Source: Streptomyces sp. SCL15-4 (GTDB taxonomy: Bacteria; Actinomycetota; Actinomycetes; Streptomycetales; Streptomycetaceae). Taken from it: a stretch of DNA of 64,000 nt. Of the stretch, positions 1 through 8,988 are shown piece after piece. A model generated the notes under the pieces. That model saw only the letters and a list, made by a program, of their open reading frames with translations. It was not told the origin of the DNA and did no database searches. A program made the translations under genes and the position numbers. The stretch lies in NCBI RefSeq assembly GCF_033366695.1, contig NZ_JAOBTQ010000001.1, forward strand, positions 5,518,001 to 5,582,000. The letters run 5' to 3'. The stretch's first letter is position 1. Each line of letters begins with the position of its first letter.

Positions 1-867
1 CTCGGTGGCGGCGATCTTCGCCAGCACCTCGCCGCGCGCGGTCCGGGCCTCGGCGAGCGTACGGTCCGCGCGGGAGAGCACGTCCCGCAGCCGCAGCAGC
101 CGCGCCTCCGCGTCCTGGCGCACCGTCAGCACCGCCTCGATCTCCCGGCGCACCTCCTCCAGGGCGCGGGCCGCGCGGTCGTACACCGTCGTGTCGGGGC
201 GTCCGCCGCCGGGTGCGGAACTGCCGTCGGCGGGCACCCAGAACGCGAGCGGGTCGGCGACGACGTCCTCGCGCAGCCGGGACAGGGTGCGGGTGATCCG
301 CTCCAGGTCGTCGCCGGCCGGGTGCTCGCCCGGGCGCACCCCGGCGGAGTGCGCGAGCTGCCGGGTGCGCTGGAGTTCCGCGGCGAGCAGGTCGATCCGC
401 GCGGGCAGCGCCGACCACACCGCGTCGGCGGCGACGATCACGTCCAGGCTCGTGGCGTACAGCTCGTTCATCCGCTCCACCAGCGCCGACAGCGTGAACG
501 TCTCGCTGAGCCGGCCGCTTGCGCCGCCCGGGACGGTCACCGACTCCCCGCGCAGCAGCCCGGTCAGCTCCGCCAGGTCCTCGCGGCTGGACCAGCGGCG
601 CCGGGCCCGGATCTCACGGGCGCCCCGCAGCGCGGCGGTGTAGGCGTCGAAGTACGACCACAGCAGGGTGATCCGCGCCTCCGCGGCCTGCCAGCGTTCC
701 CGGGTGACGCCGGTCAGCCCGGCGCCTTCGAGGAGTCTGCGGCCCGCGTGGTCCTGGAGGGCGAGCAGGGAGGTCTCGATCGCCTCGTGCTCCTGGCCGA
801 GCCGCGCCAGCGCACGGTCCGCCTCGTCCCGGTCCATCACCGGCCCGGCGGGGTCCGTGACGCCCAT
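1..867 (-). CDS. Hypothetical coiled-coil protein, C-terminus off the window
   Basis: The protein starts at ATG 867, preceded by a good ribosome binding site (GAGGTGAT), and runs off the left edge, so only about 289 N-terminal residues are visible. They are rich in Ala, Arg, Glu and Leu with long charged helical stretches (for example around RALEEVRREIEAVLTVRQDA), which suggests a soluble coiled-coil protein. No signal peptide or membrane segment is seen. It is third in a leftward run behind a GlnX-like membrane protein and a GlnH-like binding protein. In related actinobacteria this run leads to a PknG-type kinase, which would lie outside the window. I recognise no domain and assign no function. 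Confidence 0.75.
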   Translation of the reverse strand, partial: MGVTDPAGPVMDRDEADRALARLGQEHEAIETSLLALQDHAGRRLLEGAGLTGVTRERWQAAEARITLLWSYFDAYTAALRGAREIRARRRWSSREDLAELTGLLRGESVTVPGGASGRLSETFTLSALVERMNELYATSLDVIVAADAVWSALPARIDLLAAELQRTRQLAHSAGVRPGEHPAGDDLERITRTLSRLREDVVADPLAFWVPADGSSAPGGGRPDTTVYDRAARALEEVRREIEAVLTVRQDAEARLLRLRDVLSRADRTLAEARTARGEVLAKIAATE

Positions 868-907
868 CGATCACCTCTCGCTCGAGTGCTGTTCCGGTCG
901 GTGCGGC

Positions 908-1939
908 TCAACTGCCGCGCAGGTAGCGCGGCGCGGGCGGCTTCGACGCGGCCGGGTCCCTGCCCAGTGTCGCCGACAGCCAGTCGTCGTACGACTGCTG
1001 CCAGCCGTTCGCGCGATAGCCCACCAGAACGCGGTTGACCCGGCGTACCAGATCGTCGGCGTCCTTCTTCATCGCCACGCCGTAGTACTCGGTCGTGAAC
1101 GCCGCACCCTTGAGTTCGACGGTCGGGTCCTGGGCGGCCTGGCTCGCGGCGAGCGCGCCGTCGGTCACCACCGCGTCCGCCTCGCCGAGTTGCAGCCGGA
1201 CCAGGCAGTCCAGCTGGCTGGGGACGGTGGCGGAGATGTCGGCGGAGGCCGGCAGCCGGCCCGCCTTCCGGTCGGCGTCCAGCTTGGCGTGCGCGGTCGA
1301 ACCGGCCGCCGTGCATATCCTCTTGTGCGCCAGGGAGCCGTCGTAGCCGGTGACCGTCGAGGACTTGGGCGCGAGGACCTGCTGGCCGGTGCGGAAGTAG
1401 GGCGCGGAGAAGGCGACCTGGCGCAGCCGGGCACAGGTGATCGTCATCGTGCGGACGACCATGTCCACGCGGCCGTCCTGGATCGCCGGGATGCGCTGGC
1501 TGGTCGGGATCGCCTTGAACTGCACCGCGTCCCGGTCGCCGAGGACGTCCTCGGCGATGCGGTGCACGAGGTCGATGTCGAAGCCCTCCAGCCGGGCGCC
1601 CTCGGTGTTCGGGTTGCGGTAGCCCCAGCGGTAGCTGTTCTGGTCCACGCCGACGACCAGCTTGCGCTTGGCGCCCGTACGGGCCCGGATCGCGTCGATC
1701 GCCGGGCCGTCCGCGCCGGAGGGGGCGAGCGTCCGCTCGTGCGCCTCGGCGTCCACGCAGTCGTCGGCCCGGGCCTGCGCCCCGGCGGCGACCTTCTGCC
1801 CCGCCCGGTGCGGCTCGCCCGGCGCCCGCTGGGTGCACGGCAGCAGCAGCGCGAACGCCAGCGCCAGCGCGCACAGCACCGCCATCGTGGCGACCCCGCC
1901 CCAGCCCCGCAGCGAGGCCCGCGCCCGGTTCGCGTCCAT
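908..1939 (-). CDS. GlnH-like periplasmic amino-acid (glutamate/aspartate type) binding protein
   Basis: 343 residues. The start is ATG 1939, with GGGGCGGGG just upstream and 14 nt after the preceding gene ends. An N-terminal membrane anchor (about residues 13-35) ends in LLLPC, a poor lipobox, so it may be an uncleaved anchor or an atypical lipoprotein. From about residue 88 the sequence is a type-3 solute-binding domain: KLVVGVDQNSYRWGY, then GFDIDLVHRIAEDVLG, a specificity loop with RVDMVVRTMTITCARLRQV, and ADAVVTDGALAASQ. No permease or ATPase gene is adjacent. In mycobacteria GlnH with GlnX senses amino acids and signals to the kinase PknG. The neighbouring GlnX-like gene makes sensing more likely than transport, which is inference. 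Confidence 0.8.
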   Translation of the reverse strand: MDANRARASLRGWGGVATMAVLCALALAFALLLPCTQRAPGEPHRAGQKVAAGAQARADDCVDAEAHERTLAPSGADGPAIDAIRARTGAKRKLVVGVDQNSYRWGYRNPNTEGARLEGFDIDLVHRIAEDVLGDRDAVQFKAIPTSQRIPAIQDGRVDMVVRTMTITCARLRQVAFSAPYFRTGQQVLAPKSSTVTGYDGSLAHKRICTAAGSTAHAKLDADRKAGRLPASADISATVPSQLDCLVRLQLGEADAVVTDGALAASQAAQDPTVELKGAAFTTEYYGVAMKKDADDLVRRVNRVLVGYRANGWQQSYDDWLSATLGRDPAASKPPAPRYLRGS

Positions 1940-1953
1940 CGCCCCGCCCCCTG

Positions 1954-3390
1954 TCACCGGTACTCCGAAAGCCTGCGGCCTATGCCGGCGACGGCGCCCG
2001 CCGCGCCCAGCACCGTCAGGGCGGCGGCGCCGCCCGGCAGCCAGGCCAGCGCGTCCCGTCCGTCGTCGGCGGCCCGCCCGAACTCGGCCCGCTCGTGCGC
2101 GATGGCCCGCTCCAGGGAGCGGTCGACGCCGTCGAAGCACGCGGCCGTCGCGTCCTTCGCGCCGATCACCTTGTCCAGCGCCTGCTGGTAGTTGCCGTTC
2201 TCGTCCTCGGTGCGGGCCGCGGCGTGGCGCCGCTGCCAGACCGCCGTGTCGCCCTGCGCGGCCCGGACCGGGGCGGTGCCCTCCGGGTCGTCGGCGAGCC
2301 GTGCCGCCTCGGTCAGCGCCTTGCCGAGCACCGCCATGTCCTTGTCGAAGTCGTAGTAGTAGGCGTCGTACGTCTGCCCGGCCACGGTGACGGTCTCCGC
2401 GCCGCGCGCCACCAGGCTCAGGTTCTCGTTGCCGCGCGCCTTCAAGGCGGCGATCCGGGCGTCGTGCAGCACGTTGAGCGACCGGATGCCGTGCTCGTAG
2501 GAGCCGTCGAGCCCCGAGCGGGCCACCGCGTGGCCCACGACCAGCCACAGCAGCGCCGCCGTGGTCGCGGCGGTGGCGGCGACCAGGCCGCGGTTGAGGA
2601 CGCGGTTGGTGCGCCGGTACACGCGGTGCTGGGCCCGGCCGAGCGCGGCCAGGGCGAGCACGCCGAGCGCGATCGCCGCCCACGGGTACGGCGTCGCGTC
2701 GCCGTAGTCGGCGTCGAGCCGCCGGTTCTCCGTGGTGTAGAGCGCCTCGGCCGCCGGGAGCATCTGCTTCTGCATCTTCTCGTTGGCGTAGCGCAGATAG
2801 GCGCCGCCCACCGGATAGCCCTGCCGGTTGTACGTCCGGGCCCGCTCGACGAGGCCCTTGTACTCGGGCAGCAGCCGGTTCAGCCTGGTGACGGTCGTCT
2901 CGGCGGCCGAGCCCGGTTCGGCGTCGGCGGCGGCGGTGACGAGCCCGGCGGCGGCCTCCCGGATGTCCTTCTCGTACTGGTTGCGGGACTCGGGGTTCTC
3001 CTGGCCGCCGGCCAGGAAGCCGCTGGAGGCCGCGGTGTTGGCGTCGGCCAGCGAGCGGTAGATGCCGGCCGCGCCGAAGCTGAGCGGCTGGCTGCGGCGC
3101 AGCACGTCGTCGGCGGCGGCCGCGCGGGCACTCGTCTGCCAGGCGGTGACCGCGCCGAACGCGAGGATCACGAGGGCCAGCACGGCACCGATGATCCGCA
3201 GCCGGCCCGGCTCGGTGGTCGCGGCGGCCCGCACCCGCTCGACGCCCTCGGCGAAGGCGGTGCGCCGCGCGGTCGGCGGAGGCGGGGCGGCGGTGGGCGC
3301 GGGTCCCGGCCGGGACCGGGCGGGGATGCCGGGAACACCGGTGGCAGCGGCCGGTGGTGGCGCCGTGCTGCTCTTCGGCGGGTGTGTCAC
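1954..3390 (-). CDS. GlnX-like membrane sensor protein
   Basis: 478 residues from GTG 3390, chosen because GGGGGAGG lies 5 nt before it. A Pro/Ala-rich cytoplasmic leader is followed by a first membrane segment (about 62-84), a long extracytoplasmic helical domain, two central membrane segments (AAIALGVLALAALG and ATAATTAALLWLVVGHAVA), a second extracytoplasmic helical domain and a last segment (WLPGGAAALTVLGAAGA). This four-helix plan with two helical outer loops fits GlnX, the membrane partner that links GlnH to kinase PknG in actinobacteria. No kinase, HAMP or cyclase domain is present. The following glnH-like gene begins 14 nt downstream, so the two are probably co-translated. Confidence 0.7.
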   Translation of the reverse strand: MTHPPKSSTAPPPAAATGVPGIPARSRPGPAPTAAPPPPTARRTAFAEGVERVRAAATTEPGRLRIIGAVLALVILAFGAVTAWQTSARAAAADDVLRRSQPLSFGAAGIYRSLADANTAASSGFLAGGQENPESRNQYEKDIREAAAGLVTAAADAEPGSAAETTVTRLNRLLPEYKGLVERARTYNRQGYPVGGAYLRYANEKMQKQMLPAAEALYTTENRRLDADYGDATPYPWAAIALGVLALAALGRAQHRVYRRTNRVLNRGLVAATAATTAALLWLVVGHAVARSGLDGSYEHGIRSLNVLHDARIAALKARGNENLSLVARGAETVTVAGQTYDAYYYDFDKDMAVLGKALTEAARLADDPEGTAPVRAAQGDTAVWQRRHAAARTEDENGNYQQALDKVIGAKDATAACFDGVDRSLERAIAHERAEFGRAADDGRDALAWLPGGAAALTVLGAAGAVAGIGRRLSEYR

Positions 3391-3570
3391 TCGACCTCCC
3401 CCATGGTCATCCGTTCGCCGCCCAGTATCGCCGTCCGCGCTCCCCCGCGCACCGGGCTTCACTGGATCTTGATCGGATCGCGGTGGCCCGGGGGCGCGAG
3501 CCGGCGGACGCACCACCCCCCGGTAAGGAACACGACGGTGACGGTGAATCGGTTCCTCCGGCGGGAGGGG

Positions 3571-4551
3571 TCAGGAGCGGTGCGTCTCCCAGAACGCGCG
3601 CGCCCGTCCGCCCGCCTCCGCTCCCGCGCCCAGGTGGTCCAGGCCCAGCAGGACCGCGCCCAGGACCGGGCGGGCCGTGACCACCCGGACGTCGGCCTTG
3701 GGAGCGCGCGCGGCCAGCAGGGCGCGTACGGCGTCGTCCAGCCGGCGGTGGCCGGCGGTGAGGACGCTGCCGCCGAGCAGGACCGGCGTCTCCTCGTCCA
3801 GCAGGTCCAGCCGGGACAGCGCCACCGTGACCATCACCGTGACCTCCTCCGCGAGCCGGGTGACCAGCGCGCCGGCCACCCGGTCGCCGTCCGCCGCCGT
3901 GGCGAACAGCACCGGCGCCAGCTCGTGCCGCCGCTTCGGGGCGATGTGCTCCAGGTGCAGGGCCTCGATGAGCGCGTACATGGTCGGCAGGCCGAAGTGC
4001 GCGGGCAGGGTGCGCGCGAGCGCGGTCGGCTCGCCGCGGCCGTCCTCCGCGCGGGCCGCGTGCCACAACGCCTCCTCCGCCAGGCCCCAGCCGCCGCCCC
4101 AGTCACCGGAGATCCGGCCGATGGCCGGGAACCGGGCGGTGCGCCCGTCGGGGCGCATGCCCACGCAGTTGATGCCCGCCCCGCAGACCACCGCCACCCC
4201 GCGCGGCTCGGCGACGCCCGCCCGCAGGATCGCGAAGGTGTCGTTGCGCACCTCCACCGACGCGCCCCAGGCGCGCGCGTGCAGCGCGCGCGCCAGCCGC
4301 TCCTCCTCCACCGGCAGATCGGCGTTGGCCAGACACGCCGACACATGCGAGACGGACGCGACACCGGCCTGCGCGAAGGCGCGCGCGACCGGCCCGGCCA
4401 GCGCGTCCACCGCCGCGTCCACGCCCACCGCGGGCGGGCGGAAGCCGCCGCCGCGGGCCGTGGCCAGCACCTCGCCGCCGGCGCCGACCACGGCCACGTC
4501 GGTCTTGCTGTTGCCCGCGTCGATGGCGAGCACGGTCGAGGTCAGGCCCAC
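3571..4551 (-). CDS. csnK: Sugar kinase of the BadF/BadG/BcrA/BcrD ATPase family (CsnK)
   Basis: 326 residues. GTG 4551 overlaps the end of csnH by 10 nt and has GGGAG upstream, so translation is probably coupled. The ASKHA phosphate-1 loop is at residues 5-20 (TVLAIDAGNSKTDVAV). Further nucleotide-fold motifs are VVCGAGINCVGMRP, GDWGGGWGLAEEALW and PVLLGGSVLTAG. The family includes N-acetylglucosamine and glucosamine kinases. As the last gene of the csn operon it most likely phosphorylates glucosamine or a short glucosamine oligomer released after uptake. Substrate is inferred from the operon, and the name follows the S. coelicolor csnR-K operon as I recall it. Confidence 0.82.
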   Translation of the reverse strand: MGLTSTVLAIDAGNSKTDVAVVGAGGEVLATARGGGFRPPAVGVDAAVDALAGPVARAFAQAGVASVSHVSACLANADLPVEEERLARALHARAWGASVEVRNDTFAILRAGVAEPRGVAVVCGAGINCVGMRPDGRTARFPAIGRISGDWGGGWGLAEEALWHAARAEDGRGEPTALARTLPAHFGLPTMYALIEALHLEHIAPKRRHELAPVLFATAADGDRVAGALVTRLAEEVTVMVTVALSRLDLLDEETPVLLGGSVLTAGHRRLDDAVRALLAARAPKADVRVVTARPVLGAVLLGLDHLGAGAEAGGRARAFWETHRS

Positions 4552-5807
4552 GCCAGGTGCTCCCGGTTGTGCGCGACCAGCCGGTCGGTGAGGGCGTCGG
4601 CGTACTCGTGCTGCCCGATCAGCGGGTGCGCCAGCAGCGCGCGGAAGACCCGGTCCCGGCCGCCGCGCAGCGCCGCGTCCAGGGCCAGGTCCTCGTACGC
4701 CGTCACGTTCGCGATCAGGCCGGAGAACAGCGGGTCGAGCGCCTCGACGGGCAGCGGCACCGGGCCCGCCGGGCCGACCGCGGCCTGCACCTCGATCACG
4801 GCGTCGTCCGGCAGGAACGGCAGCGTGCCCCGGTTGAGCGTGTTCACCACCTGGTACGGGCTGCCTGTCCCGCCCAGCAGGGCCGCCGCGAGGTCCACGG
4901 CCGCCTCCGAGTAGAAGGCGCCGCCGCGCCGGGCGAGCAGCGCCGGTTTCTCGTCCAGCGCCGGGTCGCCGTACATCGTCAGCAACTCCCGTTCCATGGC
5001 CGCCACTTCCGCGGCCCGGGACGGTTTGGTGCGCAGTTCGCGGACGACCTCGTCGTGGGCGTAGTAGTAGCGCAGGTAGTAGGAGGGGACCACGCCGAGG
5101 CGGTCCAGCAGAGGGCGGGGCAGGCGGACGTCGGCGGCGATGGCCTCGCCGTGCTCGGCGAGCAGCCGGGGCAGGACGTCCTCGCCGTCCGGTCCGCCCC
5201 GTCGCACACCCGTTTCCCAGGTGAGGTGGTTCAGGCCCACATGGGCCAGGTGCACCTCGGCCGGGGTCGTGTCCAGCAGCGCGGCGAACTTGCGCTGGAA
5301 GCCGATCGCCACGTTGCACAGGCCGACCGCCCGGTGCCCGGCCCGGAGCAGGGCCCGGGTGACGATGCCGACCGGGTTGGTGAAGTCGATGATCCAGGCG
5401 CGAGGGTTGGCCCGGCGGACCCGTTCGGCGATGTCGAGGACGACCGGGACCGTGCGCAGGGCCTTGGCCAGGCCGCCCGCGCCGGTGGTCTCCTGGCCGA
5501 CGCAGCCGCACTCCAGCGGCCAGGTCTCGTCCTTCTCGCGGGCCGCCTGGCCGCCGACGCGCAGCTGGAGCAGGACGGCGTCGGCGCCGTCGATCCCGGC
5601 GTCCAGGTCGGAGGTGGTGACGATCCGGCCGCCGTGGCCCTGCCGGGCGAAGATCCGCCGGGCCAGCCCGCCGACCAGCTCCAGCCGGTCCGCGGCCGGA
5701 TCGACCAGCACCAGTTCCTCGACGGGCAGGGTGTCGCGCAGCCGGGCGAAGCCGTCGACGAGTTCGGGGGTGTAGGTCGAGCCGCCGCCGATCACGGTGA
5801 GTTTCAC
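4542..5807 (-). CDS. csnH: Glycoside hydrolase family 4 enzyme (CsnH)
   Basis: 421 residues, the normal size for GH4. The NAD-binding loop is at the N-terminus (MKLTVIGGGSTYTPELVDGF). The metal and substrate residues lie in CNVAIGFQRKFA and HVGLNHLTWETG, and IDFTNPVGIVTRALL is also typical. GH4 enzymes cleave glycosides by a redox mechanism using NAD and a divalent metal. The canonical description would be 6-phospho-beta-glucosidase, but in this operon the likely substrates are imported glucosamine oligosaccharides. The gene begins 7 nt after csnG ends and overlaps csnK by 10 nt. No signal peptide is seen, so it acts in the cytoplasm. Confidence 0.88.
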   Translation of the reverse strand: MKLTVIGGGSTYTPELVDGFARLRDTLPVEELVLVDPAADRLELVGGLARRIFARQGHGGRIVTTSDLDAGIDGADAVLLQLRVGGQAAREKDETWPLECGCVGQETTGAGGLAKALRTVPVVLDIAERVRRANPRAWIIDFTNPVGIVTRALLRAGHRAVGLCNVAIGFQRKFAALLDTTPAEVHLAHVGLNHLTWETGVRRGGPDGEDVLPRLLAEHGEAIAADVRLPRPLLDRLGVVPSYYLRYYYAHDEVVRELRTKPSRAAEVAAMERELLTMYGDPALDEKPALLARRGGAFYSEAAVDLAAALLGGTGSPYQVVNTLNRGTLPFLPDDAVIEVQAAVGPAGPVPLPVEALDPLFSGLIANVTAYEDLALDAALRGGRDRVFRALLAHPLIGQHEYADALTDRLVAHNREHLAWA

Positions 5808-5814
5808 AGTCAGA

Positions 5815-6648
5815 TCAACCCTTTACTCCGGTGAGCGTCACGCCCTCGACGAACGCCTTCTGGGCGAAGAAGAACACGAGGATGACGGGGGCCATGACCA
5901 GCACGGTCGCGGCCATGGTGAGGTTCCAGTCGGTGTGGTGGGCGCCCTTGAAGGACTCCAGTCCATAGGACAGGGTCCAGGCGCCGGGGTTCTCGGACGC
6001 GTAGATCTGCGGGCCGAAGTAGTCGTTCCAGGCGTAGAAGAACTGGAAGAGGGCCACCGCCGCGATGCCCGGCCTGGCCATGGGCAGCACCACGCGCAGC
6101 AGCGTGCGCAGTTCGCCGCAGCCGTCGACCTTGGCCGCGTCCAGGTACTCGTTCGGGATCGTCGTCAGGAACTGGCGCAGCAGGAAGATGGAGAACGCGT
6201 CCCCGCAGGCCATCGGAAGGATCAGCGGCCACAGCGTGCCGGACAGGCCCAGCTGCCTGGCCCAGAACAGGTACATCGGGATGACGACCACCTGGGGCGG
6301 CAGCATCATCATCGACACCACCAGCATCAGCGACAGCCTGCGGCCCCGGAAGCGGAACTTGGCGAGCGCGTACGCCACCGGCAGCGAGGACACCACGGTG
6401 AGGACGGTGCCCAGACCGGCGTAGAGCAGCGTGTTGCGCCACCAGGTGAGGAAGCCGGGAGTGTGGAACACCTTGCGGTAGTTGCCCCACTCCCAGGTGT
6501 GCGGGACCAGGTCCCGGCCGAGTGCCTGGCTGTCGCTCATCAGCGAGGTCAGGACCACGAAGACGAACGGGAGGACGAAGAACAGCGCGGTCGCCACGCC
6601 CAGGGAGTGGACCGCTATCCACTCCAGATGTGCCTTGCGGCGGGTCAT
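5815..6648 (-). CDS. csnG: Sugar ABC transporter permease, MalG type (CsnG)
   Basis: 277 residues with six predicted membrane helices, starting at ATG 6648 only 3 nt after csnF ends. The EAA loop that contacts the ATPase is EYLDAAKVDGCGELRTLLRV (residues about 178-197) followed by VLPMARPGI. This is the second inner-membrane subunit of a CUT1-type oligosaccharide importer. No ATPase gene is in the operon, so the transporter must borrow one encoded elsewhere. In Streptomyces the shared ATPase MsiK energises several sugar importers, which is established for other systems and inferred here. Confidence 0.88.
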   Translation of the reverse strand: MTRRKAHLEWIAVHSLGVATALFFVLPFVFVVLTSLMSDSQALGRDLVPHTWEWGNYRKVFHTPGFLTWWRNTLLYAGLGTVLTVVSSLPVAYALAKFRFRGRRLSLMLVVSMMMLPPQVVVIPMYLFWARQLGLSGTLWPLILPMACGDAFSIFLLRQFLTTIPNEYLDAAKVDGCGELRTLLRVVLPMARPGIAAVALFQFFYAWNDYFGPQIYASENPGAWTLSYGLESFKGAHHTDWNLTMAATVLVMAPVILVFFFAQKAFVEGVTLTGVKG

Positions 6649-6651
6649 ACG

Positions 6652-7593
6652 TCAGTCACCTGCCTGGATCAGGCCGCCGCGGCGCCGCATCAGCAGCGCG
6701 GTGAACGCCGTCGACAGGGCGAACAGCACCAGCGCCACCACGCACGCCGAGCCGTAGTCGAAGCGCTGGAAGCCGAGGTTGTAGACGAGCTGGGGAAGGG
6801 TGAGCGTCGACTTGTCGGGGTAGCCGGGCTCGAACTGGGTGCCGGCGCCCTGGATCACCCCGGAGGCGACCTTTCCGGCGACCAGCGGCTGGGTGTAGTA
6901 CTGCATGGTCTGGATCACGCCCGTGACCACCGCGAACAGCACGATGGGCGAGATGTTCGGCAGCGTCACGTACCGGAACCGCTGCCAGGCCGAGGCGCCG
7001 TCCAGCTGGGCCGCCTCGTACTGCTCGGCCGGCACGTCGAGCAGCGCGGCCATGAAGATCACCATCAGGTCGCCGATGCCCCACAGCGCCAGCAGCGTCA
7101 GCGCCGGCTTGGACCAGGCCGGGTCGCCGAACCAGCCCGGCGCGGGCAGGCCGGCCTTCTCCAGCAGGGAGTTCACCGGGCCGGTGCCGGGGTTGAGCAG
7201 GAACGCGAAGGCCATGGTGGCCGCGACCGGCGGAGCGAGGTAGGGCAGGTAGAACAGCGTGCGGAAGACGCCCGTCCCCGTCTTGATCCTGGTGATGAGC
7301 AGCCCGATGCCCAGCCCGAAGACCACGCGCAGGCTCACCATGATCACGACCAGCCACAGCGTGTTGCGCAGCGCGGGCCAGAACAGCGGGTAGTGCTCGA
7401 AGACGTAGACCCAGTTCCTGGCGCCGGTCCACTCCGGCGGCCGGAAGCCGTCGTAGTGCATGAAGGAGAAGTAGACGGTCGAGACCAGCGGGTAGACGAA
7501 GAAGACCGCGAAGCCGACGAGCCAGGGCGCCATGAAGGCGAGCGTGCGCAGGGCCGCGCGGCGGCGCTTGGCCGCCAGGGTGCCGGCGCTCAC
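6652..7593 (-). CDS. csnF: Sugar ABC transporter permease, MalF type (CsnF)
   Basis: 313 residues. GTG 7593 overlaps the csnE stop codon in the four bases GTGA, a classic translational-coupling arrangement. Six membrane segments are visible, beginning LAFMAPWLVGFAVFFVYPLV. The EAA loop is EQYEAAQLDGASAWQRFRYV followed by TLPNISPIV. It pairs with CsnG to form the channel of the oligosaccharide importer fed by CsnE. No frameshift or missing segment is apparent. Confidence 0.88.
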   Translation of the reverse strand: MSAGTLAAKRRRAALRTLAFMAPWLVGFAVFFVYPLVSTVYFSFMHYDGFRPPEWTGARNWVYVFEHYPLFWPALRNTLWLVVIMVSLRVVFGLGIGLLITRIKTGTGVFRTLFYLPYLAPPVAATMAFAFLLNPGTGPVNSLLEKAGLPAPGWFGDPAWSKPALTLLALWGIGDLMVIFMAALLDVPAEQYEAAQLDGASAWQRFRYVTLPNISPIVLFAVVTGVIQTMQYYTQPLVAGKVASGVIQGAGTQFEPGYPDKSTLTLPQLVYNLGFQRFDYGSACVVALVLFALSTAFTALLMRRRGGLIQAGD

Positions 7594-8936
7594 GGCCGCG
7601 CCTGCACGAGGTCGGTGTCGATCTGCGCGGCCGTCTTCTCCAGCCCGGCCTTCAGGTCGGTGACCTTGCCGCTCTCGTAGTCGTAGCCGAACTGCTGGAT
7701 CGTCACCAGGTAGACGCCGCCGTTGACGGAGGCGGGCGCCGAGGTGGAGTCCGGGTGGGCGGCGATGTCCAGGAACGTCTTGAACCGGGGGTCGTACTCC
7801 AGCTTCGGCGACTTCAGCGCGGCGAGCGTGGAGGGCACGTTGTGGATGGCGTTGGCGAAGCCGGTCACCGCGTCCGTGTCCGTGCCGACGTACTTGACGA
7901 ACTCCCAGGCCGCGTTCTGCTTGTGGCTGGTGGCGGCGATGCCCGCGATGGTGCCGGTGAGATAGCCCTTGCCGTACTGGCCGGCCCGGTCGTCCGGGAC
8001 GGGCAGCGGCGCCACACCGATCTCGAAGTCCGGCTTCGCCTCCTCGGCCATCCCGAGCCGCCACTCGCCGTCCATCTGCATGGCGACCTGGCCGGTGTGG
8101 AAGGGGTGCTTGGGGCCCCACTCGTCGCCGAGGGTGGCGCGGTACCGCTCCAGCCTGCGGAATCCGCCGAGTTCGTCCACCAGCTTCTTCTGCAGGGTGA
8201 ACGCCTCGGCGAAGGCGGGGTCCCGCGCGACGCGGGACGTGCCGTCCTTGCCGAAGTACGTCGGCGAGAACTGGCCGAGGTAGTGCTCGGTGGTGGACTC
8301 CCAGCCGTGGTAGTCCGGCATGAACCCGAGCTGCCGGTAGCCGTCTCCCCGGCGGATCGTCAGCTTCTTCGCGTCGGCGAGGAACTCGGACCAGGTCCTC
8401 GGCGGGCGCGCGATGCCCGCCTTCTCGAACGCCGTCTTGTTGTAGTACAGCCCGTACGCGTCGCCGAGCAGCGGGACCGCGCAGCGCTCGCCCTCGAACG
8501 CGGTGTACTCCGCCATGGGCTTCGGGAACGTCTTCTCCGGGTCGATCCCGGACTTGGCGAAGAAGGGGTTCAGGTCCACCAGCGCGCCCGAGGAGCAGAA
8601 CCTGCCCACGTTGTTGGTGGTGAACGAGGAGATCACGTCCGGGGCCCGGTCGCCGCCCGCCCGCAGTGCCTGGTTGATCTTGTCGTCGGTCATGTTCCCG
8701 ACGACCTTCACATGGAGGTTGGGGTGCGCCCGCTCGAACCCGGCGACCAGCGACTCCACGGCCCGCACCTCGTTCGGCGCGCTCCAGGCGTGCCAGAAGG
8801 TGATCGTGGCCTCCCGCGAGGGGTCGTCGGTGGCGCTGCCGACGGACTGTCCGGTACACGCGGCGGTGAGCAGCATCATGGGGACGGACAGGGCGAAAGC
8901 CGCTTTTCGGGCGGCTCTGGGTAGGGGTATGGGCAT
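7590..8936 (-). CDS. csnE: Extracellular sugar-binding lipoprotein (CsnE)
   Basis: 448 residues. I start at ATG 8936, which has GGGAG 6 nt upstream; a TTG 15 nt earlier is less likely. The lipoprotein signal ends in LLTAAC (Cys at about 27). After it comes a family-1 binding domain, opening with ATITFWHAWSAPNEVRAVES and continuing with a glycine-rich GQYGKGYLTGTIAGIAAT region. The protein would sit on the outer face of the membrane and hand glucosamine oligosaccharides to CsnF/CsnG. The gene follows csnR after 52 nt and overlaps csnF by 4 nt. Confidence 0.88.
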   Translation of the reverse strand: MPIPLPRAARKAAFALSVPMMLLTAACTGQSVGSATDDPSREATITFWHAWSAPNEVRAVESLVAGFERAHPNLHVKVVGNMTDDKINQALRAGGDRAPDVISSFTTNNVGRFCSSGALVDLNPFFAKSGIDPEKTFPKPMAEYTAFEGERCAVPLLGDAYGLYYNKTAFEKAGIARPPRTWSEFLADAKKLTIRRGDGYRQLGFMPDYHGWESTTEHYLGQFSPTYFGKDGTSRVARDPAFAEAFTLQKKLVDELGGFRRLERYRATLGDEWGPKHPFHTGQVAMQMDGEWRLGMAEEAKPDFEIGVAPLPVPDDRAGQYGKGYLTGTIAGIAATSHKQNAAWEFVKYVGTDTDAVTGFANAIHNVPSTLAALKSPKLEYDPRFKTFLDIAAHPDSTSAPASVNGGVYLVTIQQFGYDYESGKVTDLKAGLEKTAAQIDTDLVQARP

Positions 8937-8988
8937 GACGGGGTCTCCCAAGGGGCCGGTCGGGGAAGAGAGGGGAAGGCCGGGGCGC

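Noticed and set aside
2095..4914. A 939-codon open frame on the + strand across the GlnX-like, csnK and csnH genes
   Set aside because: It is antisense to three genes with clear domains and reads as Arg/Gly/Ala/Val-rich composition without any motif.
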